NCBI GenBank assembly: GCA_023953615.1 | Contig: JAMLJH010000001.1 | Coordinates: 2,087,360 to 2,151,359 of the forward strand | Direction of reading: 5' to 3' | DNA: 64,000 nt | From: Verrucomicrobiia bacterium | Lineage (GTDB): Bacteria; Verrucomicrobiota; Verrucomicrobiia; Limisphaerales; JADLHS01 | Shown here: one piece after another, positions 50,841-61,100 of the stretch | Numbering within the stretch: position 1 is the first letter of the stretch | Layout of the letters: every line of letters begins with the position of its first letter | Position numbers and translations under genes: made by a program | Notes under the pieces: model-generated | What the model was told of the DNA's origin: nothing | Seen by the model: the letters and a program-made list of their open reading frames with translations, nothing else | Database searches by the model: none

Positions 50841-53699
50841 TCAAGCGGAGGGTGGGCGACGTCGCGCCCGGCGCTTTGCCTCGAGCAACCGGCTGGTGGT
50901 TCGAGCTTCCTCGACCGGTTCTGGCGAGGTCTCGGTTGCCGGGGGGGAGTGGACCGCGACCGACGCTTCCCCGGTCACGGCGGCGGTCGGTTTTTCCAGT
51001 GGCGCAATGAGATCAAAGCGTTGTTCGCGTACTGCATTGCGCCGCGAAAGCAACGCGGCCAGTGACGGAGCGGTATCCAAAACCGGTTGGGGGCGGTGCC
51101 AGAATGGGAACCAACTTAAAACCCGGCGCGCGAGCCGCTGGAGTTCTTCACGATCTGGTTGCACGCGGCGCAGCCCGACATCGAGAACGAACGCAATGAT
51201 GACGAACCGCAATAGCCATTCCCACAACTCCTGGGCTTGAAACGTCTTGATGCGTCCGTGCGCAAACGGATCGCTTTCGGGCTGCGTCGGGTCCAGGATG
51301 CGCCCGCCGGTCAATTCCGCGAGCCGGCGCAGTAGCGACAGATTGGTGCCGTCGGTGGTGAGTTCAGGTGAATAGGCCAGACTCGTGCCCACAATCTGCT
51401 GGCCGACGGGTTGATCGTTTTCCATTTGCAACACGTTGGCCAGGTACGCGCCCGATTCAGTTACGGCAAAGTCGCTCTCGTAACGACCCGGTCCGGTTTG
51501 TTGCAGCTTCACGGTCTGCTTGCCGCCGCCCGGCGCAACCACCGTCGCTTGAAAGGTGAGGAAGTTTTGGAAATCACCATGGGCGTCCAGGGCTTCAACC
51601 GCGATCCGGCCCGTGTTGGATTCAATCCGCGCCTCGGCGGTAAAATCCGCGTGGCCGAGTCGGCGGAGACTCCATTGGCCCACTTGGCGCCAGAATTGTT
51701 GATACTGCGGCCACGCCAACCAGTGTTGCGCCCATTGGCTGCGCGCGTCAGAAGTGAACGCCACGGTGCGCCCCAACCCAAACTGCCAATGCGCCAGGAG
51801 CGGATCGCCTTGGTCGGTGCTCAGTGGCAGTTCCGCGCGCGGTTTCGGTTCCGTGGCGACGTGACCAAGCAGTTGCGGATACGCATCAGCGGCGATGCCC
51901 CGCACCGGTTCGGTGGCAGCGGTCAACTTGGGCTTGAAGGGGTTTTCATCAATAGCCGACTTCAACACGACGGCGGTTTCCTTGATGAAGATCTGCGGCA
52001 GGGTGGTTGGTTGCGGGATGGGGTAAAAGCGTCCCTTGCCCACGTTGGCGATTTGTTGCAATAAAGGGTCGTTCAAATCCTCGCCCAAGCCCACCGTGGA
52101 AATGGTGATGCGCGCGTCCGCCATTTTTTGAGTGATTCCGGGAAAGTCGCCATCATTGGAAACGCCATCCGTCAGAATGATGCAATGTTTCAACGCGGCT
52201 TTGGCGCCACGCAGCATTTCGTAGGCGCGCACCATCGGTTCGTACATGCTGGTGCCACCCATGGCTTCAAGGCGGCTGATGTCGTCCATGATCTGCCGGC
52301 GATTTTTGGCGGGCTGCAGATCCACAATGACGTGCGGTGCTCCGTCAAAGGCGATGACGCCCACGTAATCATTATCCGATAACGCTTTTACGGCGCTCAT
52401 GGCCGCGCGACAGGCCATGTCAATTTTATCGCCCGTCATGCTGCCCGAGCGATCAATCACCAGCACCAGTGCGCCCGGTGGCAGCACCTTTTTGCTACTC
52501 AATTCCATGTCCACCGGCAGGATGGTTTCCAACGACGTGCCGCGATAAGCGCCCGCCGCGTAAGTGTCCGGTCCGCCCACGCAAACGAAACCCACGCCGA
52601 AATCGCGCACGGCCGTTTCCAGTTGCCCCAGTTGTTCCTGGCTCAAGTCGCCCGCTGCCACGTTGCAGAAGAAGACCGAGTCGTAGCTGTTCAATTCGGC
52701 GAGCGACTCGGGAAAGCCCTGCAGGTTGGCCAGACGCACGTCCAGACCGGAAGCCTGCAACGCCGTGGCGAGCGGACGGTCCTCGCTCGGCGCGCTGGAA
52801 ATCATGAGCACCCGCGGTTGCCCGCGCACCCAGACAAAACCGAGCGCGCGGTTATCCTGCGGCAAGTGGTCGTCCGGCGCCTCAATCCGCACGTCGTAAT
52901 TGTAAAATCCCGGTTCGGACAAAGTTTCGGGAAACGTGAACAAATTCTTGCCCGCCTCCAACGCCACCGCGCTTTCCCCGAGATAACGATCGTCCCGATA
53001 GAGTTGGAGTTTGGCGGTCGTGGCAGTTGCGGCTTGCACGAATATCTTTACGTCGAACGTCTGGCCCTTGGCCAGCGTGGTGGGCAGTTCGAGACGTTGC
53101 AGGGTGACGGCATTATCGCGTTTGGCGCCGAGCGGCACGACGTCAATGCTCACGCCGCCGGCTTTCGCCGAGGTGGCGACACTGAGGGCGTCGTCCAGAT
53201 TTTCCTGACCGTCACTGAGCAGCACAATGCGGCGCTGACCAGTTTCAGGAAACGCGGCCGTGGCGAGCCGGAGCGCCGCGCCGATATCCGTGCGCTCGGT
53301 GGCCACCACCCCTTGAATCGAGGGCAGATCAAATGCGGTGCGCGGCGTCGCTTCAATGGCTGCGTCCGTGCCGAAAATCACCGTGCCCGCGCGATCCGTG
53401 GTGGGCTTTGATTTGGCGACCTGATTCAACCAGCGCACGGCTTCGGTTTGTTGGGCGGCGGGAACACTCTCCGAGCGGTCCAGCACGAAAAAGACGTTCA
53501 TGCCCTCGGTAGGATGTTGCGCTTCCAAGCCGGCGAGTGCGAGCAGGAGCGCGGTGATGACCCCCAGCCGGATCGTCGCGGACAGCCAGCGGCGCACGGG
53601 ACTCAACTGCGCATCGGAGGTGCGCGCGAGCCAGATGATCCACCCCCAGGCGGGCGCGATCAGCCACAACCAATGCGGATGTGAGAACTGGAACATCAT
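50841..53699 (-). CDS. Membrane protein with two von Willebrand factor A domains
   Basis: A 952-residue protein. Two membrane helices lie at the N-terminus (LWLIAPAWGWIIWLA and LGVITALLLALAGLEA). A first VWA-like domain follows at about residues 68-215 (VFFVLDRSESVPAAQQ). A glutamine-amidotransferase-like segment (about 290-390, RVLMISSAPSEDRPLATAL ... FVCVGGPDTYAAG) comes next, then a second VWA domain with a complete MIDAS (LVLVIDRSGSMTGDKI, AMGGTSMYEPM, LTDGVSNDG), and a C-terminal region with one more membrane helix near residue 865. The composition is that of large proteins in aerotolerance-like clusters. Function is unknown. Confidence 0.88.
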   Translation of the reverse strand: MMFQFSHPHWLWLIAPAWGWIIWLARTSDAQLSPVRRWLSATIRLGVITALLLALAGLEAQHPTEGMNVFFVLDRSESVPAAQQTEAVRWLNQVAKSKPTTDRAGTVIFGTDAAIEATPRTAFDLPSIQGVVATERTDIGAALRLATAAFPETGQRRIVLLSDGQENLDDALSVATSAKAGGVSIDVVPLGAKRDNAVTLQRLELPTTLAKGQTFDVKIFVQAATATTAKLQLYRDDRYLGESAVALEAGKNLFTFPETLSEPGFYNYDVRIEAPDDHLPQDNRALGFVWVRGQPRVLMISSAPSEDRPLATALQASGLDVRLANLQGFPESLAELNSYDSVFFCNVAAGDLSQEQLGQLETAVRDFGVGFVCVGGPDTYAAGAYRGTSLETILPVDMELSSKKVLPPGALVLVIDRSGSMTGDKIDMACRAAMSAVKALSDNDYVGVIAFDGAPHVIVDLQPAKNRRQIMDDISRLEAMGGTSMYEPMVRAYEMLRGAKAALKHCIILTDGVSNDGDFPGITQKMADARITISTVGLGEDLNDPLLQQIANVGKGRFYPIPQPTTLPQIFIKETAVVLKSAIDENPFKPKLTAATEPVRGIAADAYPQLLGHVATEPKPRAELPLSTDQGDPLLAHWQFGLGRTVAFTSDARSQWAQHWLAWPQYQQFWRQVGQWSLRRLGHADFTAEARIESNTGRIAVEALDAHGDFQNFLTFQATVVAPGGGKQTVKLQQTGPGRYESDFAVTESGAYLANVLQMENDQPVGQQIVGTSLAYSPELTTDGTNLSLLRRLAELTGGRILDPTQPESDPFAHGRIKTFQAQELWEWLLRFVIIAFVLDVGLRRVQPDREELQRLARRVLSWFPFWHRPQPVLDTAPSLAALLSRRNAVREQRFDLIAPLEKPTAAVTGEASVAVHSPPATETSPEPVEEARTTSRLLEAKRRARRRPPSA

Positions 53700-53850
53700 C
53701 CACCGACAATCTAGGCAAGCCGCGCCGCAAAGTCATCCTCCCGCTCCTATTATATTATGGCGCGAAGTTCGTTCAAGCGCCGGACGACAAACGGTGGTTT
53801 ATAGAGCGCATTGTGAGTGCGTCCGTCCGCTGCCGCTTTCCTGCTGGGTG

Positions 53851-56800
53851 TCAGTATGGATGGGCCGGCGCGGCGGGCACTTTTGCATCCGAGGCAGTCG
53901 CTGGCTCGGCCTCGCGCTCGACGATTTTGATTTCGTCCTCGGTCAGGCCGTAGAGGTCATAGACGAGACGGTCAATTTGCGTGTCCGTGGCGGCGATCTG
54001 ACGTTCCAGCACGGTCTGCTCCTGCGGCGTGCGCGCGGCGGCCAGTTGCTGGTGCAACGCCAGCATGACTTCCACCAGTTTTACCATCCGGTCGTGCGCG
54101 GCGTTGTCGGCGTCATTCGAAAAGTCAATAACGCGAACGGGAACTTTCTCCATGTATTGATAAATCAGCCGATAACGGAATTCACCTGCACGCGTGCCAA
54201 ACGGAATGCTGAGGTTGCTGATCGTAAACCAAAACAACCGACTGTTCAGAAAGCCCAGCAGATAAAGATCGTCCGTGCCAAGGCAATAGGCGGTGTTGGC
54301 GAGATAAATTCCCGTACGATCCACGCAAAAGCGCGGGCCTTTGCAGATATCCGGGAAGATGATCTTCGGCGCGTCGAGATGGTGGTAGTAGTCGCAGGGG
54401 CGAAGCTCCCACCAGTAATCGCCTTGGTCTTGCCGCTTCCTCAAAGCCGGAGCAAACGGTGCCAGATGCGCAGCCAGCTTCGGGTATTCATCGCTGAACC
54501 AACTCCAGGCTGATCGCTCGGAAACATCTACCGCGCCCTTTCCAGCCTTGACCATCTGCCCACGGGTCCAGCCGCAGGGGATGACGATCAGGAAACGTCC
54601 GTCGTCTTTGATGAGGTAACGCCGGATGTTTTGTCCGCCAAGGAACGGTTTGATGAGTGCTCGGCTTTCCGGTGATGACTTGGTCAATGCCGCTCGTTGT
54701 GCCGCTGTAATCTCAAAGGCTTCGTTTAGTCCGGTCTTCAGGCCATAGAACATCTTTCGCACGACGTAGTCGCGTAACGGCTCACCCGCCTTCATCACCT
54801 TGTTGAACACCGCCGCTTCGGCGTCCGATTTCAACGACCACGCTTCCGGTGACAGCCGTCCGTGGGGAATTGTGAACTTGTTGGCGGCGACGTGCTCAAC
54901 GAGTTTCAGGTTTTTCAGGGAGGTGACCTTGGCCACTTCCACGCGCGATTGCTTCGCGCCTTTGGCGAGCAGCGGAATGCAGACGTAGGTGTCCTTGGCG
55001 TGGGCGAAGACCGCAAGACCGCCGAAGTCCACAATGCGAACAACCGCAGCGTATCGCTTCAACGCGCGGCGGAGCGGTTCGCCGTAGGTGGCCCGCAAGA
55101 AACTGCTCGAAACGATGATGCTGAACAGGCCGCCGGGGCGCAGCAGCCTCACGCCCTGCTCCATGAAGTAGGCGTAGAGATCAGCCACGCCATTGAACGC
55201 CTCATAGTGTCGCCTGAAGTAATCCTTGAAACGGGAAAGCGATTCCTGCCGGACGTAAGGCGGATTTCCAATCACCGCGTCAAAGCCGCCTTCCCATTCG
55301 GGTTCAAGCAACCGTGGTGGCGGCACGGCTTTCGGCGCTTTGGTCTTCTGGTAGTTGAAACTGCCGTGCAGCGGCACCCCGGGCATGATGTAGTCCAATG
55401 GCGCGGCGGGCGTTTCGTGTAATTCCATCGGTGCGGATTGGCGGCGGAAGATTTCGGGGAATTCCGTTTGCCAGTCGAAGACGTTGATCCGGTAGCGTTC
55501 CTCGTCGGTGAGCAGTTGCAGTTCGGCTTGTTGATAAAAATCCGGGCCGATGAGCGAGTTGCCGCACTTGATGTTGTTGCCCAGATCCGGCAGCGCGCGT
55601 TCCGCGAATAGTCGGAAAATGGTCTGGAGGGTCTGTCCTGTCTCGCCTTCCAGCACCTTGAGCAGCAGCGAGAGTTTGGTGACTTCCACCGCCTGCGCGT
55701 CAATGTCCACGCCGTAGATGTTGGCGAGCAGGATGCGTTTGCGCTCGGCGATGGTCAGTCGCCAGCCTTTGGCGGTTTGCACGAGTGCGGGCCGTCCGCC
55801 TTTGGCCCAGTGCGCGGGATCATGCGCCAGATAAAATTGCAGATGCCAGTCGAGCAGGAATTGATACGCGCCAATGAGGAACGAGCCGGAGCCGCACGCG
55901 GGATCGAGGATGCGGAGTTTCGAGACACGATCGAGAATTCGGGTGGCGTCGCGCGTGGAAATGGCAGAGGAGAAAAGGAAAGAAGGAGCAGAGGAGAATG
56001 AAGCTGCCACGGCGGCGGTCTCTTTTTCTCCCTTTCCCCCTTTCTCAGTTTTGCCTGATTCAGTCGGAGTCTCCTTGCGTCGGCTGCCACAATCATCCAC
56101 GAGTTTTCCCACCGTCTGACGGACGATATAATCCACGATGTAGGTGGGCGTGTAATAGACGCCGCCGGCCTTTTTCACCTCCGGCTTGTCGTCCACCACG
56201 GCGCGGTGTCCTTCAGTCAAACGGATGACTTTACCGAGGAATTGCTCATAGACCTGCCCGAGGATGTCCGCGCCGAGGACGGAGAATTCGTAGGGGCTTT
56301 CGGGATAATACAGTCCGCGCAGGAGGTCGCGCAGAAGTTTGTCATCCACCTCGAGATTCAGCGTAAGGTCGTCCGGAGTTTCCCCGCGCCCCGGCTCCTT
56401 TTTGAAATGAAACAGACCGGAGTTGTAGCGATCGTCGGCCTGCTCGAAGAGGTTGGCGAGTCGGGGATAAATGCGGTCGCCATTGAGCAGCGCGCGGAGC
56501 CGCCCGTAATCCTCGATGCCGCGATCCTCGCAGATGCGCAGAAAAATGATCCGGTCAATGATGCGCTGCACAGCGAAGTTGAGTTCGCGCTGGGTGAGCC
56601 GGGGGTTACGAAGCGCGAGGTTTTGGGCCAGTTCCTTGCGCCAGCCTTCAATGGTGGCGAGGAAGTCCTTGTCAAAGCCCGAAGTGCCACGCTTGGTTTT
56701 GGTGGATTCGGCGAATTTGTCGAACCCGCCCTTGAGGACGGCGTCGCGGCTGAAGCGTTGGTAAATCCAGTCCCACTTCTCGGCGTAGTCGCGGAAGGTG

Positions 56801-57252
56801 CAGTAGAAGATGCGCGCGGCGCTGGCGGAGTCGTTCTTGGCCGGCTTGATGCGTCCATCATAGACGGCGAATTCCTCAAAGTCGGAGAGGACGCTCAACG
56901 GAAGCGAGGCCGAATACGCATAGCGGCGCAATTGGTAGGCGGCAGCCGGCTCGTCTTTGATGGCGACCGACGGCTTCTTGGCTTCGAGAAAGAATTTGCG
57001 CGTGCCCCCGATGCAGAAGCAGTAATCCGGGGCCTTGATGACTCCGGCGACGCGGATTTGATCCTCATGGATGACGTCCTTATAGGCTTCAGCGAAACCT
57101 TGGACATTATCAATGTCCCAGCCGAGCATCTTGAAGAAGGGATCGAGAAATTCCCGGCGCACCTGAGTCTCGTTGTAATGGCCGGACTTGTAGGCGTCGA
57201 GCTGTTGCTCGAAGCGGGCGACAAGTTCCAGAATTTCCCCGGGCGCGGGCAT
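53851..57252 (-). CDS. Type IIG-like restriction-modification enzyme (nuclease + N6-adenine methyltransferase + specificity)
   Basis: A 1133-residue fused enzyme. The N-terminal PD-(D/E)xK nuclease shows D76 in VIKAPDYCF and E90-x-K92 in KFFLEAKKP. The methyltransferase has motif I LDPACGSGSFLIG (about 449-461) and the N6-adenine motif IV NPPY at 663-666 in VIGNPPYVRQ. The C-terminal ~400 residues look like an Eco57I/TaqI-type DNA recognition region (FLGGQNIRRYLIKDDGRFLIVIP, LRPCDYYHHL). A low-complexity insert at about residues 388-435 splits the space before motif I. No BREX, DISARM or other partners are nearby, so it may stand alone. The recognition site cannot be predicted. Confidence 0.88.
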   Translation of the reverse strand: MPAPGEILELVARFEQQLDAYKSGHYNETQVRREFLDPFFKMLGWDIDNVQGFAEAYKDVIHEDQIRVAGVIKAPDYCFCIGGTRKFFLEAKKPSVAIKDEPAAAYQLRRYAYSASLPLSVLSDFEEFAVYDGRIKPAKNDSASAARIFYCTFRDYAEKWDWIYQRFSRDAVLKGGFDKFAESTKTKRGTSGFDKDFLATIEGWRKELAQNLALRNPRLTQRELNFAVQRIIDRIIFLRICEDRGIEDYGRLRALLNGDRIYPRLANLFEQADDRYNSGLFHFKKEPGRGETPDDLTLNLEVDDKLLRDLLRGLYYPESPYEFSVLGADILGQVYEQFLGKVIRLTEGHRAVVDDKPEVKKAGGVYYTPTYIVDYIVRQTVGKLVDDCGSRRKETPTESGKTEKGGKGEKETAAVAASFSSAPSFLFSSAISTRDATRILDRVSKLRILDPACGSGSFLIGAYQFLLDWHLQFYLAHDPAHWAKGGRPALVQTAKGWRLTIAERKRILLANIYGVDIDAQAVEVTKLSLLLKVLEGETGQTLQTIFRLFAERALPDLGNNIKCGNSLIGPDFYQQAELQLLTDEERYRINVFDWQTEFPEIFRRQSAPMELHETPAAPLDYIMPGVPLHGSFNYQKTKAPKAVPPPRLLEPEWEGGFDAVIGNPPYVRQESLSRFKDYFRRHYEAFNGVADLYAYFMEQGVRLLRPGGLFSIIVSSSFLRATYGEPLRRALKRYAAVVRIVDFGGLAVFAHAKDTYVCIPLLAKGAKQSRVEVAKVTSLKNLKLVEHVAANKFTIPHGRLSPEAWSLKSDAEAAVFNKVMKAGEPLRDYVVRKMFYGLKTGLNEAFEITAAQRAALTKSSPESRALIKPFLGGQNIRRYLIKDDGRFLIVIPCGWTRGQMVKAGKGAVDVSERSAWSWFSDEYPKLAAHLAPFAPALRKRQDQGDYWWELRPCDYYHHLDAPKIIFPDICKGPRFCVDRTGIYLANTAYCLGTDDLYLLGFLNSRLFWFTISNLSIPFGTRAGEFRYRLIYQYMEKVPVRVIDFSNDADNAAHDRMVKLVEVMLALHQQLAAARTPQEQTVLERQIAATDTQIDRLVYDLYGLTEDEIKIVEREAEPATASDAKVPAAPAHPY

Positions 57253-57277
57253 GGGTGAAGATTAGTGATGCGCCGAG

Positions 57278-57539
57278 CGGACGTCGAGTCCGCGCGTCAG
57301 GCTAAAGCCGGACATGCGCCGCTTGCGGTGCGGCCTCAGCCGGCACGATTCGATTGGAGTTTGGGTGGAACGGGCCACTGGCCCGTTCGGTCGGGCTACC
57401 AGCCCGATAGCCGAACGCAAAGTATGCGAACTCAATGGTGTGCGATCTCCGTGCACTCGGCTGGGCGGCAGGTTGCTGCCCAGAACGGCCAAGTTGGCCA
57501 TTCCACCCGGACCAACTGCATCGTTCCGGCTCAGAGCCG
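57278..57539. repeat. Cluster of mini-hairpins in a 309-bp gap
   Basis: At least seven short inverted repeats with 1-5-nt loops lie in the gene-free stretch 57253-57561. They include CGGAC / GTCCG (57278), CCGC / GCGG (57319), AACGGGCCA / TGGCCCGTT (57369-57387), TCGGGCT / AGCCCGA (57391-57407, nested in TTCGG / CCGAA), a 23-bp one with one mismatch (57461-57483), GGCCAA / TTGGCC (57487-57499) and CGGCTC / GAGCCG (57527-57539). Arms differ from unit to unit while the form is kept. No other feature is seen in this gap. Confidence 0.7.
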
Positions 57540-57561
57540 TTCGCGGCCGGGGTTGGTCCGG

Positions 57562-58023
57562 TCATTGAAAGAAAGAATTGAACACCGCCAGGGACTGCTT
57601 GATCTCCTGTCGCTTGGCTTCCTGGACTTGCGGATTGGTGGCTTTCGCGTAGTCGTCGCTCAAGGCGAGGAATGGAATCAGCCATTTGTGCAGTTCATCG
57701 TGCGCTTTTCCTTCCATGGTGCAATGCGTCACCAAACCGCTGAGATTGTCCTGAATCGTTTTGGCCAGCGTCGCCGAATTTTGTCCGGGTTGTTGATCAA
57801 AATTTTGCACAGCCTGCTCGATGTTCCGCAGGTAACTCATCATCGGCGTCGGCACGGACCATTTCTGGCCCTGATCCAGTTCCAGTGGTTTGCCGCTGTG
57901 ATGGTGTGCCGTTGACTGGCAACCAGCCGTACCCCAAACCAGTCCCGCAATCGCGAGGAACGAGATAAGTTGACGCAACGATTTGAGTCGTCTGCGATTG
58001 CCGGGCACAAAGTTGATCGCCAT
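57562..58023 (-). CDS. Putative lipoprotein, unknown
   Basis: A 153-residue protein with an N-terminal signal and lipobox (ISFLAIAGLVWGTAGCQS), so it is likely anchored to a membrane by an acylated Cys. The rest is soluble, mostly helical (YLRNIEQAVQNFDQQPGQNSATLAKTI; HDELHKWLIPFLALSDDYAKA) and of no family I recognise. ATG 58023 gives a signal peptide of normal length; ATG 58053 and the full frame to 58074 are less likely. It is probably the first gene after the large propeller gene, 84 bp away on the same strand. Confidence 0.75.
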   Translation of the reverse strand: MAINFVPGNRRRLKSLRQLISFLAIAGLVWGTAGCQSTAHHHSGKPLELDQGQKWSVPTPMMSYLRNIEQAVQNFDQQPGQNSATLAKTIQDNLSGLVTHCTMEGKAHDELHKWLIPFLALSDDYAKATNPQVQEAKRQEIKQSLAVFNSFFQ

Positions 58024-58107
58024 GCTGTCACCGTGCGGCGTTTTGCGCGACATCGCTTTGACCTGGGTCAACATTACCGCCTGACGGACGTACTGGCCCA
58101 GGTAAGG

Positions 58108-61100
58108 TTAGGGCGCGTTGAGCCGGAAGAATCGGCGCGGTTCGGTCAGATTGATGGTGTGGGGACTGTTGGCGCCGGGGAGGTTCGTGTAAACGCCGGA
58201 GGCTTCGGGCGCGCTCTGCAACCGGAACGTGGGGTCATCCCAACTCAAGGTCAAGGCGCTGCCATTGAGCTGCCAATGCAGCGGAATGGGCGCGGCCACC
58301 GTTGGCACCGTCACCGCCGCGACGAAGGGGGAAGCGGCTCCGCCCGCGATCATAAATTCGCCGCCGACGTAAAGATTGGTGCCCGCCAACACCAGGGCGT
58401 TGACGGTTGGATTTTGCAAGCCGCCGACGCCGGAGCCGATGGCGCTCCAACTGTTCCCATCCCAATGAGCGAGGTGATTGGCGCTGCTGCCGCCCGCTTC
58501 CGTGAAATCACCGCCCGCGAACAGATCCCGACCGGATGCGGCCAGCGCGTTGACCCAGTTATTCATACCGGCGCCGAGTTGACTCCAGTTTCCGCCGCTC
58601 CATTTCGCGATGTGGTTGGCGACAACTCCGCTGGCCTCGGAAAACGTGCCGCCGACGATCAGCTCGGACTTAAAGACGGCCAGGGCGCGGACCGGAGCTT
58701 CAGTCCCGGACGCCAGCGCGCTCCAGTTCGTGCCATTCCATTGGGCAATGTAATGGACCGTTACTCCGCCCGCCGCCCAAAACTCGCCGCCAGCGTATAG
58801 ATTCCCGCCGAGAGTGACCATGGCCCGCACGCGGTCGTCCATGCCCGTGCCCAATGCGTTCCAACTGTCGCCGTCCCATCGGGCGATGTAGTTAACTTCC
58901 AGTTCGCCTGCTTTCCAGAAATCGCCCCCGGCGTACAGCTCATCGCCATCCGCCAACAACGAGTACACGCGCCCGTTCAATCCCGTTCCCAGCGCGCTCC
59001 AACTGGTGCCGTTCCATTTGGCGATGTTCGCGGCGGGAACGCCCCCGGCCATCGAGAACTCGCCACCGACATAGAGATTGTCGCCGGCTACCGCGAGCGC
59101 ATACACCGACGGATAATCAAATTCGTATGCCAGACCACTTCCGAGTTTCTGCCAGTTTCCGGTATCCCAACCAATGATGCGCTGGGCAACGTTGGTGTTC
59201 GTGTGTCGAGAGGCGGCATTTTCACTGAACACATCGCCGATGAAGACCTGGTCGCCCAGCACCGCCAGCGCGTTCACGGGATGGTTCACACCCAGATTGA
59301 GACTGCTCCATGCGGAACCATTCCATTTGGCGAAGTGATTGGCCGCGTTGCCGCCCATCGAGGTAAAATCGCCACCGGCGTACACTTCATTTTCGGAGAG
59401 CGCCAATGCGTACACGCTGTAGTTCGCGCCAGTGTCGAGTGCGCTCCAGGTTGTCCCGTCCCATTTGGCAATACGGTTGGCTTCCTGCCCGCCAGCGGCG
59501 CGGAAATCGCCGCCGACATACAGATCGTCACCTGAAACAGCCAGGGCCTGCACGGCGTCATCGGTACCGGCGCCGAGCGAGGTCCAATCGTTGCCATCCC
59601 ACGCGGCCACATAATTAACCTCAGTTTCACCGGCCATTTGGAAATAACCGCCCGCGTAAAGGGTGTTCCCGGAGGCGGTCAGAGCGATAACCACATCGCT
59701 CATGCCTTCTCCGAGCGCGCTCCAACTGCTTCCGTTCCATTTGGCGATGTAGTTGGCCTCAACCGCGCCTGCTGTGGTGAACCAGCCTCCGGCGTACAGA
59801 TCATTACCGATGACGGCAAAGCTCGCCACCCAGTCATCCACTTCCGCGCTGAGGGCGCTCCAAGAGTTGCCGCTCCACTTGGCGATATGGTTTGCCGTCA
59901 CGCCGCCCGCACTGCTGAAGCCGCCACCGACGTACAGATCGCCATGCAACATCGCCAACGCATAGACGGCTGGATAGTCGTAAACATCGCTATTCACTCC
60001 CGCTCCCAGCGCGCTCCAGGTTGTCCCGTCCCATTTGGCGATCCGGTTTACGGTAATCGGCGTGCCTTGACTGTTGCTGACGGTGGTGAATTCACCACCC
60101 GCGTAGAGATCCCCGTTCACCAATAGCAGCGTCCAAACGACGGGTTCACTCCCGCCCACGCCGCCTCCCAAACTGTGCCAGGCGACGCCGTCCCATTTGG
60201 CGATGCCGTTGGCAATCACATTGCCGACAATTTGGAATGAGCCACCGATGAAGAGGTCTCCGTTATCATCCACGGCGACGGCGTTCACTTGCGCGTCCGT
60301 TCCCGGCAGCGCGCCCAGGCTGATCCAATTGGCGTCACTGAAGGTTGGATCAATCCGAATCGGGTAAGCCGCACCGGCATCGTTGACCAAAAGCACCAGG
60401 CTTGAGCTGGAGTCCGAAGCCTCCCGTGGAGTTGCCGATCGGACTTCCATTCGCGCCGGCAGTTCTTTGCCGGTCGCATCGGTCACGCGCAACCGGTTGT
60501 AAGCGATTTTTCGTCCGGATGCGGTCAATACCAGTTGAACTCCGGTTGGCGTCCGTTGCGCCGTCGCTCCGCTCACGGCCAGATCCAGACGTAATTCTCC
60601 GGCGCCCGCCGTAATCGGATTGACCGGGAACGGCCTCTCCAAAACCACGAAATCCTGCCGCACTCCGTCCATGCTGACGGAGTATTCTTCGATCAAACCG
60701 GGCCGGGTGAACTTCACGATTGGTCCGTCGGTGGTAACGCTTCCCGCAGTGGGTAGTTGACATTCCGCATTACAGAAATTTGCGCGGCCAAATTGAAACC
60801 GGTTCGCCTTCGAGTTTTCGGAAGCATCGGTGCGCCCAATCGCTGTTGCCAGAACTCGAAAACGGTCTTGGGTGGAATCGTTCACGGTCGAAGTCAGCCA
60901 CAATCCCGCGCTGGTGGCTTCGGCCTCCAAGCGCTGGAATGCACAGCGCAATCGCGCGCCGTTCTCGGCCGCGGTTACGGTCAGTCCATTGCCTTGGTAT
61001 TCCGCCGTGGCTTTGGTGCCGATCTGATCCCAGGGAATCGTTTTGGCAACTGGGCGCGCTTCCACGGCGACGGCCGGTTGCGGAAGCGGCAACGCGGTTG

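Noticed and set aside
53500..54513. 337-codon open frame on the plus strand spanning a gene boundary
   Set aside because: It covers the antisense of two real genes and a 150-bp gap, with no start signal.
53851..57252. BREX PglX
   Set aside because: The N-terminal PD-(D/E)xK nuclease and the absence of brxC, pglZ and other BREX genes favour a type IIG enzyme.
56206..57258. 350-codon open frame on the plus strand
   Set aside because: Antisense to the nuclease/methyltransferase gene, whose catalytic motifs are clear.
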